From Welwitschia mirabilis (lineage: Eukaryota; Gnetophyta; Gnetopsida; Welwitschiales): a stretch of DNA of 23,795 bases. The notes under the pieces were generated by a model. That model saw only the letters and a program-made list of their open reading frames with translations. It did not search any database and was not told the DNA's origin. This document shows, in pieces, positions 9,251-18,321 of the stretch (its first letter is position 1; every line of letters starts with the position of its first letter). The position numbers were made by a program, and so were the translations under genes. The stretch covers positions 227,213,218-227,237,012 of the forward strand of contig JBOZIK010000001.1 of the NCBI GenBank assembly GCA_051453625.1, read 5' to 3'.

Positions 9251-10335
9251 AACGCGACCTTTGTTTTTACTGGCATTGGTACGAGATGGATAAAAACATC
9301 CCATTGCGCTTATCCACAAACTCTTACATTATATATATTAGAATATATTGTCAAACAATTATGTTAAACCTCTCATTTTGAACAAATACGCAAGGGCTTT
9401 TTCTTCTATACAAATAGTAATAAAATTGTGATTCACATAAGGTACTCTCCTAAATTATTTGCAATGCATTTTATCATATTTCAATACTATCCTTATCACC
9501 AATGTCATGACTTACCATTTTGAATTTCTATTTTTTAGTTTAACCATCTTCAACAATTTGGTTTCACTAACATTGTCATCTCCATAACGTTTCTTGCGTC
9601 AATTGTTAGTGTACTTGGCTCATCTTTCCCCTTTTTGAAAAACTTTGTAAAGACTCGATAGTACAAACTCATCTTCTCTTATAAATTTCTTCAATTGATA
9701 GTATGTTAAAGTCCATTTTGTGTTAAATGGAACCCATGAGGCATTCCCTTTTTACATTTTCACCAATTTATTTTTCAACAATTGTATCGTATTTTTCATC
9801 ATCTTTTACGAAGGCATATGCTATATCATAGACCGTACTTTATAGATTCACATCCTTTAGATGTTGCTCTATTGTGTAAAGGGAATTCTCTCATTTTTGT
9901 ACTTTGTAGGGTTTTTAGCATAATCTTTAGTATCAAAGCCTTGGATACTAGCACCATTCTTTAGGAACCAAATGAATAGTTTAGAATTTATTATTTTTAG
10001 CTTGGATATTTTTTATGGCGTATAAAACTTAGATACATTTGCTACCCTTCAACTATGAATGAAAAACCTACACTTAGGTAGACCCCATAATCACTAAAAG
10101 AGTTAGTAAGGGGTGAAAATGTGGAAGTGGAAGTCTTCTACATGGATGAATCTTTTTTTTTTTTTTTTTAATCTTTTTGCTTTCTCTCTTTTTTGGAACC
10201 ATTCCACATTTAGTAGGGTTGTTAGTTTACTTTGTCAAATGAAAACTGATAGTTAGCCTTTGGTGGCTTGGAAGCTAACCACTAAGGGGTTGTCCATTAG
10301 TCATCATTCGACCAAGCAAGCTAGTGACTTTGGTG
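9251..10335. other. AT-rich intergenic, no gene recognised
   Basis: All six frames are broken. A 17-base T run lies at 10153-10169. Parts of this stretch may be older retroelement sequence belonging to the gypsy remnant that becomes recognisable from about 10336, but I cannot align any reverse transcriptase motif with confidence. Confidence 0.4.
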
Positions 10336-11640
10336 AATGTAATATAGTTTCCCATGACTTAGAATTTTCAGAATAAAAGGATTCCAAACCATGATTAATT
10401 GAACAAATTGTCTTGCTTTAGGAACTTGATGTCCAAATGAGGGATAAAGAAAGGTATCGATAACTTAGTGTTTGATCATCTTCTAGCCTTTTATACATTT
10501 ATGATTCCTTCCCACATAAACAACTTTCTATGCTCTCTTTACACTCTTGGTATGTGCCTTATGCTAATTATATTGTAAACCAAGTTTTTCCTCCTAATCT
10601 CACTAAACATTTGCATATAGTGTTCTACCTTGAGCAAAGCCTTAAGGGATGTATCCCTTATGGGGAGGACATGACTATGGTACTGTAATGGAATTTATGG
10701 AGGACATTGTTCTACTAAGAAAATGAATGTAAAAATCTTACTAAGTGATTTATATTGTTCTACAATCCTTAGAGATGTCGATCCATATTTCAAAACTTGT
10801 GAAAATTGTCAAAGTTGTACTATTTTGAAAAAAGACGTGATGTTGTTAACTCTATCATAGTAGTTGAATCTTTTAATGTTTAGTGTATAATTTCCAAAGT
10901 CCTTATCTAGCATCTTTGGGGTACTAATACAGTTGAGTATGTGTCAGTTATGTTACTAAATGGATGAAGTCTTGTCCTTATATAAAAACATGATGACGTC
11001 AACACTACTAACAAAGTTTTTTGAGCAAATATTTTAATGTTGTTTATTATCCCTAGAGATCTTGTCAATGATAGAGATATCGATTTTTGCAACCAAATCC
11101 TTGATAACCTTTTCAAAAAGTGCAAGTGTTCATCCCTTACCATCCAAAACTTGATGACTTATTTAAAATAATTAATAAAGAAACAAAGGTCATCCTTGAG
11201 AAAGCTATCCAAAAACATAGAAAATATTAACTTTCAAATGTATTAATGACTTTAGGATTATAGAAGTTCTTATAAAACAAACTTAGGCATGTTCCATATA
11301 GATTAGTTTCTAGAAAAGCATGAACCTTAATGAGTTAAAAGAAACTTGAAATAAGCCTATTAAAACATAAAAATTTTTAAGAACACAAGCCTTCCATACA
11401 AATATATACATAGGAAAGAATTTAAGCTCATTAAATTTGTTTCACTTTATGAGTCTTTAACTTCATAAATTATTAAGAAACTTGTCTAGGTGTACTAAGA
11501 AACTTGTCTAGGTGTACTAAATCCCTCTTGAATCATAGAAGTTTTGTTCTCATGGTGCAATCAAAATCATAGACCTTAAACATATCATTCATTCAAATTC
11601 AATGACCAAATAATTCAAGATTTCCTTAACAAGAAAATAA
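10336..11640 (+). mobile_element. Ty3/gypsy pol remnant: RNase H end to integrase C-terminus
   Basis: Shifting frames on + follow the known order of plant Athila/Tat-like pol. From 10380, DSKP-LIEQIVLL-ELDVQMRDKE corresponds to the RNase H end and connection. At about 10500-10600, SFPHKQLSMLSLHSWYVPYA and NYIVNQVFPPNLTKH follow the spacer. From about 10665, HDYG and GIYGGHCSTKK precede FKTCENCQ (about 10790-10813), an integrase HHCC-type zinc region. At about 11060-11115, IPRDLVNDRDIDFCNQILD matches the integrase core (family: RALISDRGTHFCN). Near 11545, CSHGAIKIIDLK matches the VFPHGAVEI motif close to the pol end. Many stops and frameshifts make it a dead copy. The matches are from memory of the family, not from a search. 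Confidence 0.75.
11475..11518 (+). repeat. Perfect 22-bp tandem duplication
   Basis: AAGAAACTTGTCTAGGTGTA plus CT, at 11475-11496, is repeated without a mismatch at 11497-11518. It lies inside the decayed gypsy pol. Perfect identity next to heavily mutated surroundings suggests the duplication is recent compared with the element. Confidence 0.95.
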
Positions 11641-12999
11641 CAAAAATATAGATTATGATCAGATTATAAGAAATAACATGAGTTAAAAATACTTGCAATT
11701 GAACTTGGGTAATATATAGTCTTAGAAAATATGCTCTTAATACTTACATTCCTTTATCTGGTTGTAGCACTCAATCGTTTTAGTCATGTCACAGGTCTTA
11801 TTAAGATTTAGCATCATAATCTAGGTCCTCATAACCCTCATATCACTAGTCACAGGAGTTTAAGTCAATTAAATTATCCTCATGTTATAGATAATAGCTT
11901 GCTCGAGTATGTATTGTACGAGAATAAACCATGGATGAAGAAGGTATGGAATGGAGTGAAGAGATTAATAAAGAAGGGTAACAGAATAAGAAAAAGTTAT
12001 AGTAATTTAGGACTTCATACCATAACCCTATTTATGCCAACCAACTTCGTATCTTCTCTTTCACTTCCATCATATACACAAATTCATTTTTCTTGTATAT
12101 TGTATGTGGTATTTTATGCATATTTCATAGATGTTTTTATAATTTTCATAATGAGGATATTATTTGTAATAAGTAGGAACTAACAATATTCATGGCTTAT
12201 CATAAAAATAATGTAATTCTAGAAATTTTTGTGAGGTTAGATGTTTGTTTTCATGCTTAATTGTATGGTTCTACATAGAGATCCATATAAATTTATCTTT
12301 AGTGTGTGATTGCTCACAAATTATTCCATAGAATTTTATAAATGTTTTTTTAATCATTTTACGATTTCTACTTATTTATATCAATTTAGCTATGCCATGT
12401 ACTGGAATGACATCTTGTTATCTTAAAATCACTAAAATAATCAAATAACAAATAGGATGGTAGAATGGATAATTCTCGTAGTGTATATTATTTAGGAATT
12501 GTGAAATGAGAGGACTTTGTATATTTTAAAAATAAGATGTAACACATTTAAAGCATTTACAACGTGATCATATAGTAATGAAAGTTACTAGGACTTTGTC
12601 CTGATTCTATTTAGAAGTGCATATGTATGGTTAATGCTAGAATGTAACCAATCTTACCCTTACTAGGGCATTGTAGTGAGGATCAAGTAACTACTTACAT
12701 GACTCTTAGACCTTTGTATGCTATTCTAAGTTGGTTATGTGATATTAGTGACTTGAACTATGAATAAGATCGATATATGTACTACCTATCCTAGGCCAAC
12801 TTAGATATGAACTATGAGAAAATGCTATTGAAGACAAACACCCAAGTTGCATTCAATAAAATTCAATTGATCTCAACTTTATTCTATGTGTGATCAACCC
12901 AGATCTCAAGTGGTGCAAAATAGACCGTATGGTAGTGTGAATAGGGAGAGTTACTTGTTCTAGCACAAGAGAGTTACTTGTCCCAACACGATCAGCTAT
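11641..12999. other. AT-rich intergenic, no gene recognised
   Basis: This may contain the remains of the 3' end and LTR of the preceding gypsy copy, but I found no second LTR or polypurine tract to confirm that. The 94-codon frame at 11899-12183 starts at TTG and resembles nothing known. A 23-bp imperfect tandem pair built on GAGAGTTACTTGT sits at 12946-12991. Confidence 0.4.
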
Positions 13000-14060
13000 A
13001 GGTGCAATGGCTGATACTTAAATCTGTTAGTCGTGATCTTACATCCAACTCCATTGGTTACTGCATGGGAGGTTTTTCTTTGGGTAAAAAATACTAATCA
13101 AGATGTATTTCTTGTTAAGCTTGATTATGCTAAAGAATATGATAAAATCCAATGTCATTTTATTCTTCACATAATGCAAAAACCAGGGTTTGTTCGATGC
13201 TTGCTTTACATGGTTTAGTGCTTATTTCAGGATGCTAATGCTTGCACTACCACACAATATTAGATTACGTCAGTTTTTTCAATTCAATGCTCTATTCATT
13301 AGGGTGAAACTCCTACACCTTACTTCTTTATCATAGTACCTAATTTTCATGTCATCATCTTCAATCAGATGTTTAGAAGCAGCAGATCAAAGAAATTATT
13401 CTTTCCAAGGTTAACAACCAACTTCTAAATATTAATTTTGCAAATTATTTGTTCTTCCTTATGGAGAATTAGTTAACAAGTATCAATTGGCTTATTTAGT
13501 AGGTTGATAAATAATTTTCTTTGTCAAGATCTTCTATTAATTAGTCTAAGTCTTCTAATTATAGTTTTAAAAACAATCATCAAAATTTTCTAGAAAAATG
13601 TTAGCGTAAAGTGCATGATAAGAAAATATAAAGTTCTAGGATATCATTTCACTTTTTGATGTTTTGTCATTTATTCTTTAAAACTAGATGGTTTAAATAG
13701 ATCATAAGAAGTTGGATAAATGAAAAGTTAAATATCTGACTCCTACAGGTAAGTATCTATTTTGTAAATCTCTTCTTGCTTCCACACATATTTATTATTA
13801 TTATTCATGTTGGAATAATTACTTTTCAACTTATCAAAGGTTAGAAAGGTTTTTTAAAAATATCATGTGGTTGTCAACAAAATTACATTGAGGCTTTGCT
13901 CAAATTATTTGAAACATCTTTAGTTTACTGAAAGATCAAGGTGCTTTAGGCTTTCTCAAATCTTTTAAACAAGTTCTAACACTTACGACTAAATGTTTAC
14001 TTCAACACTCACAAATGGATTATCTTACTGGTACCTTTTTATAGTGAAACTACAATATAC
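13000..14060 (+). mobile_element. LINE (non-LTR) reverse transcriptase remnant
   Basis: From 13033 the frame reads ILHPTPLVTAWEVFLWVKN and then VFLVKLDYAKEYDKI, the core LDFxKAYD motif of plant LINE reverse transcriptases. HFILHIMQKPGFV follows, as expected. A second frame at about 13277-13420 gives SIQCSIH-stop-GETPTPYFFIIV, aligning with the family's IxRSIRQGCPLAPYLFxI, then HVIIFNQMF. The active-site YADD region is not preserved. Near 13930, KDQGALGFLKSFKQVLTLTT matches the post-RT GGLGL motif. Stops and shifts throughout show a dead fragment. The right end stops just short of, or is cut by, the LTR element that starts at 14171. Confidence 0.75.
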
Positions 14061-14870
14061 CTATTCTATTACCTAAACTTTTGAAAAGGTATATATCTTC
14101 TTAATTGGATTTTTTGTCCCTACTATGTTATATCTCCAAGACACACATGTCTTCAGAATCATTTGATACTTGCTCAAACAGAATCAAATTATAATAAAAC
14201 TAGATGAGGGCCAAGTGTTATTCTTCCACAGGAATAATGGAGGTAGCTAAAATAGTTAAACACACAAACAATAATGCAAACAGAATAAAGTAAAACTATA
14301 AATTGAGAAGGTGAGAAGGAAAACTTCAAGTGGTAAATTAAAGAGATAAACTAATGCTCAAAGTACTAACTTGAATATTTCCATAAGTAAAAGGTCTTTA
14401 ATCATGGATATAATGTAATTCCTTTTAAACCTTAACTTACTGAGTTTGTTGTGGCTTGGATCATGGTGATATACTCTCAGTTATCACATGACTAGTGGTG
14501 AAATCCCTTTTTAAATTTTGGTCCTTCATAGCCTACTCATAATCATGATAAATAGGATTTGACTCCCAAGAACCATTAAACAATTACAAGTTATCAAACC
14601 AAAATATGAACAAAAGAGAACGTAGTATTTACATTATTTCAAATTAAGTATTTTAATTGTGAATTAATGCACACTTAAATCAATAAAGGAAAACTAAATT
14701 TTATTTAAAAATAGAAACTACATTACATTAAAGAAAAAGAATTAAACTAAAGAAACATCAAGCTACCCTACTCCAGAAGGGGGAGCTTAGCTCATGAAGA
14801 TCGATTCTTCCAAAGCTTTTGTCAATAAGAGATTGATAGAGATTAATATTCTACAATGAGGGTTCTTAAT

Positions 14871-14880
14871 CCCTTTTATA
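14871..14880 (-). promoter_or_regulatory. LTR TATA box (3' LTR copy)
   Basis: TATAAAAGGG on the - strand. The matching site in the other LTR (17684-17692) has decayed to TATAGAAAG. Position inside the LTR fits the U3/R boundary, with transcription starting near 14845 and running towards lower coordinates. Confidence 0.5.
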
Positions 14881-15070
14881 AGTGAAGCTAGGGTTGGGAT
14901 GGTTGGAATCCTTTAGCTTGTAGTGTTAGGTTGGTGGTTACAATTCTTTGTAATGTAGCATTAGGTAGGATTGTTGGATCTTTCATCTTGTAATATTTGG
15001 TGGAGGTTATCATAATGAGTTTGAAATGTGGTATTTAGATCTGGATTCTTCCACCAATCTATGCTATCAC

Positions 15071-15125
15071 CACATGTCTTTGGTGCCACCTCCACATATC
15101 ACTACCACATGTCATTGCCACATGT
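15071..15125 (-). promoter_or_regulatory. E-box (ACATGTG) cluster in LTR U3
   Basis: Three CACATGT motifs on + (ACATGTG on -) lie at 15071, 15106 and 15119, with a decayed CACATAT at 15093. They sit about 190-245 bases upstream of the LTR TATA box. The other LTR has the same three at 17883, 17917 and 17930, with nearly identical spacing (34 and 13 against 35 and 13). CANNTG sites of this type are bound by plant bHLH/MYC factors. A regulatory role is inferred. Confidence 0.4.
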
Positions 15126-15743
15126 CTTCTGGTGTCACTACCATATATCATTGAAGATAATGGTTGATTTTGATGTAGTAACTAACTAAGTTTGCAACCA
15201 TAACCAACTTGCTTCTCTATGAAAAATGTAGGCCATAAGTCTAAAGATAATTACTCTCATCTGATTGGCACTACAGTACAGGTAATTACTTCCACTATTG
15301 TTTTTAGCAGGATCAACTCCAAGTTATGACATATACTCTATAATGTTGTAAATTTCTAAAAATATCATGAGAAAATGCACAAGATTAAGTGTAGTAGAGA
15401 AAATAGCATAAGACATATTTTCATGATTAAACTATTTTAATAATGGTCTTTAGCCCTCATTATAGGTCATTTTTGGTGTAGTATCCTTAAGTGTATAGCT
15501 TTCCTTAAATCGTTGCTCAACCTCTAGCATGTTTTCATCTGAAGGTCATCGTGGGTTTTCTCATTAGTTTTTTCCTCACTCCTAAAGGATATGATTTGGG
15601 TTTCATTAATTTGATTATCATAAATCCTTTCAAGGTTTTCAAGCCTTCCAGAACTAGGTTCGTGGAATGTACAAAGATTTTCCTCTTCTTATTTGTTAAG
15701 TATATTAAAGATTTAAGCAGTGACTTGGTTTAACTATTGGATA

Positions 15744-16143
15744 TTTTACTTAAGCCTTTGGTTTGTTTGTAATTGGGCTTCCATAAATCTTGTAAGGGTA
15801 TCTTCTAAGAAATTTAAAAAGGATTGTTGGGTGTTGGAAGGTGAAGCATATTGCTCAAATGATGAATGAAAAGGATTAATAGGTAAAGGGAATTCATAGG
15901 TTAATGAGGAATAAGGATTTTGAGTAATGGTGGAAGATACAAGTTCATAATTCTCTTGATAAGGATCTAATCTATGCAGATTAGGAGTTTGAAGAAAACA
16001 TGAATGAGTATCTATGTATTCAAGTTGAAGGTAATCCCTTAATGTTTTCTTAAGTTGAAGATAATCTCCTACATCTTGTTTAGATTCAACATATATAGCA
16101 AAATTATAGGAATTTTTACAATCCCCTAAAAAAATGTGTTTTT
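15744..16143 (-). pseudogene. gag-like frame of the gypsy element, C-terminal part
   Basis: About 133 codons without a stop on the - strand but with no ATG start. Recognisable pieces are YVESKQDVGDYLQLKKTLRD, a proline-rich stretch (YEFPLPINPFHSSFEQYASP) and LEDTLTRFMEAQLQTNQRLK. The last resembles the coiled-coil-like end of plant Athila-type gag (family: ETLRKFIEAQTQVNQ). Beyond the stop at about 15744-15746 the homology-like reading continues with stops (NIQ-LNQVT, then RSEEKTNE, resembling the TLRSGK region). A shortened or divergent gag is the best reading. Confidence 0.5.
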
Positions 16144-16158
16144 AGCATTAGGACTTAA

Positions 16159-16383
16159 TTAGAGTCCAGAATGTATTTCATATAATCTACCAAAGGGATC
16201 ATGTCTCCAACCCATAATTCTATGAAGTCTTAAAGGGGTCCTAATACCAGAAAGGATTAAGAGAGATGAGGCATAAGTCTGAGCCAAGTTTGAGAGGAAA
16301 AGTTTTGAAAAATTCTGATAAATCCAATCACTATTCATGAAGGCATCAATTGTTTTTAGAGAAATGGCTGAAAGAAAGGGCAT
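16159..16383 (-). pseudogene. gag-like frame of the gypsy element, N-terminal part
   Basis: A 74-residue frame starting at the ATG at 16383 reads MPFLSAISLKTIDAFMNSDW, then LILSGIRTPLRLHRIMGWRH and DPFGRLYEIHSGL before TAA. It lies between the primer binding site and the next gag-like frame, where the start of gag is expected. Probably the two were one protein before a frameshift near 16145-16160. I do not recognise the domain. As a stand-alone protein it is unlikely. Confidence 0.35.
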
Positions 16384-16862
16384 CTACGTTCTAGGCTGTG
16401 CTAAATGGTTCACATTACAAGTAATTAAAAATAAATGGTAGAAAATGTAAATGGTAGAGAAATGAAATGAAATGGAATCTAAAAGAAAAATCTTGAAAGA
16501 TTTTTAAACAAAAACAGAAACACACAAGAGAATTATAACTATTGAAAAAATGTAGGAAAAGTAAGAAAACAAAAGCGAACTCTTATGGGATTTTGTCATC
16601 ATCAATTTTCATTCTTCTTTTAGGTCAAAAACCTACAAAAAACTCATTAGACCTGTAATACCAAAGATTTATATAGTAATATATTCAAGTTAGAAAAAAA
16701 AAGTTGATGAAAATGTAATAGAACTCACAAAAATGAACCAGTTTTGGTAACACAGAAAGGGACTGATACCAACCACTAGAGGTGTAAGAAAACTAAAAAC
16801 CAAAATGAAGTGCAAGAAAGAAAAACTTGTGCATGTCCCACTATAAAGCTATCATGTCATTA

Positions 16863-16880
16863 TCCTCAGCAACAACACCA
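16863..16880 (-). other. Decayed primer binding site of the gypsy element
   Basis: On the - strand, 6 bases past the LTR end, the sequence is TGGTGTTGTTGCTGAGGA. The primer binding site I remember from many plant gypsy elements is TGGCGCCGTTGCCGGGGA. The two agree at 13 of 18 positions, and all five differences are C-to-T or G-to-A changes. This fixes the strand of the element. The remembered consensus was not checked against a tRNA set. Confidence 0.6.
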
Positions 16881-17339
16881 AAAATATGTTGAAACAAAAT
16901 TAAACTATAATAAAACTAGGTGAGGTTCCAGTGTCATGCTTCCATGGGGACAATGGAGGTAGTTGAAATAGTTAATCACATAAACAGTAATGTAAACAGA
17001 TTAAAGTAAAACTACAAATTGGAAAGGTGAGAAGAAAAACGTCAAGTGGTAAAAGTGGAAAAATGATCTAACACTCAAAATACTAACTTAAATATTTCCA
17101 TAAGTAAACCAATTAATGATATAATGTAATTCCTCTTAAATATTAACTTACTAACTTTGTTGTGGGTCGCATCGTAGTGACATAATCTCATTTACGACAT
17201 GAGTGGTAATGAGATCCCTTTGTCACTTGTGATCCTTCGTTGCCTACTCATAAGCAAGTTAAGTAGGATTTAACTCCTCAAAACCATCAAATAATTATAA
17301 GTTATGAAACCATAATATGAAGAAAATAGGCTTACTTAA

Positions 17340-17341
<2 letters not shown>

Positions 17342-17381
<40 letters not shown>
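17342..17381. repeat. (AT)20 microsatellite
   Basis: A perfect 40-base AT/TA run inside the right LTR. The matching point of the left LTR (about 14625-14630) lacks it, so it expanded after insertion. Confidence 0.97.
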
Positions 17382-17530
17382 CTTAGTATTTATATAGTTC
17401 TAAATCAATCATTCTAAGCATGAAGTAATGTACACTTAAAATTAAGAAAGTAAAACTAAATTGTATTGAAAAATAAAAACTACATTACATAAAAGAAGAA
17501 GACTTAAAATAAAGAAACATCAAGCTAGCC

Positions 17531-17591
17531 TTGAGGCTATCCATCTTACAAAGGGGAAGCTTCGAGGCTAGCCATCTTCTGAAGGGGAAGC
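17531..17591. repeat. About 30-bp imperfect tandem duplication in the right LTR
   Basis: TTGAGGCTATCCATCTTACA plus AAGGGGAAGC (17531-17560) is followed by TTCGAGGCTAGCCATCTTCT plus GAAGGGGAAGC (17561-17591). The left LTR has only one shorter counterpart near 14764-14790, so this copy gained a repeat or the other lost one. Confidence 0.8.
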
Positions 17592-18321
17592 TTCACACGA
17601 AATCATGAAGATTACTCTTTTAAAAGCTTTTACTAATAAGAGATTGATAGAGATTTGACTTCTACAATAATGGGTGCTTAACACTTTCTATAGGCAAAGA
17701 TAGGATTGGGATGGTTGGGATCCTTTAGCTTATAGTGTTAAGTAGGTAATTATAATTTGTTTTCATATAGCATTATGTAGGGTGGTTAGATATTCTGTCT
17801 TGTAGTGTTTGGTGAAGATTGTCATGAGCAGTTTAACATAGGGCCTTCGGAGCTAGATTCCTCCACCAACTAGTACTATCACCACATGTCTTAAGTTCCA
17901 CATCCATATGCCATGCCACATGTCACTGTCACATGTCGTCCAGCACTACTATCACATACCATTAAAGATAATAGTTGATTTTTGATGTAGTCCCTAGATA
18001 CGCCCACAATCATAAACAACTTAATTCTTCATGAACAATCTAGTTCATAACTCTGAAGGTAATTCTCTCTTTTGCCTAGTGCTACTATACAAGTAAGCGA
18101 CACTGCTAGCATTCTCAGTAGGATCAGCTCCAATTTGTGACATGTACTCCAAAATACTACTAAATTCCTACAAATGTCATAGGAAAAACATAAGATCAAG
18201 TATGGTATAGAAAAAAGCATAAAAAATATTTTTATTATTTAAATGGTTAAAGTAATGTCTTAATAATGATAAATTAACCTAATATACTTAAGCCAAATGT
18301 CAATTTTTACATGTTATCACA

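Larger units (their letters stand above)
14171..15486 (-). repeat. 3' LTR of the gypsy element
   Basis: This aligns over its length with 16887-18321. Shared blocks include CTATAAATTGAGAAGGTGAG-like sequence, the AATATTTCCATAAGTAAA stretch, GATTGATAGAGATT and the GCATAA-rich end. It keeps a good TATA box (TATAAAAGGG on -, 14871-14880) and three CACATGT motifs (15071, 15106, 15119). The boundary at 15486 is judged from where the two copies stop matching. Confidence 0.75.
14171..18321 (-). mobile_element. Non-autonomous Ty3/gypsy LTR retrotransposon, gag only
   Basis: Two long direct repeats (14171 to about 15486 and 16887 to about 18321) flank an interior of about 1.4 kb. Both repeats begin TG on + (TGCTCAAACA; TGTTGAAACA), so on the element's own - strand they end in CA. 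Just inside the upstream LTR lies a decayed primer binding site (16863-16880). The interior carries gag-like frames but no protease, reverse transcriptase, RNase H or integrase. In about 155 bases of LTR compared by eye I count about 24 differences, near 15%, so the insertion is old. I see no matching 5-bp target duplication (ATACT on the left against CATCC or TCCTT on the right). The outer end near 18321 and its mate near 15486 are approximate. It would need another element's enzymes to move. Confidence 0.8.
16887..18321 (-). repeat. 5' LTR of the gypsy element
   Basis: Partner of the 14171-15486 repeat. It begins TGTTGAAACA on +, ends near TTATCACA at 18314-18321, and is followed on its inner side by the primer binding site. 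It is about 120 bases longer than its partner, mainly through an (AT)20 tract and a tandem duplication. The TATA box at 17684-17692 is mutated. Confidence 0.75.

Noticed and set aside
8909-9319. 136-codon - strand ORF with a polythreonine run
   Set aside because: The run is the GGTTGT microsatellite read in reverse. The rest has no family resemblance and overlaps the likely 3' leader of the kinase.
10119-10150. VEVFYMDES reading, resembling the YMDD reverse transcriptase site
   Set aside because: Only a few residues match, it runs straight into a T run, and the expected flanking RT motifs are absent.
11899-12183. 94-codon ORF on +
   Set aside because: It has a TTG start, an AT-driven hydrophobic C-terminus and no motif.
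18029-18220. 63-codon ORF on - within the right LTR
   Set aside because: It lies in a noncoding LTR and is not conserved in the partner LTR.
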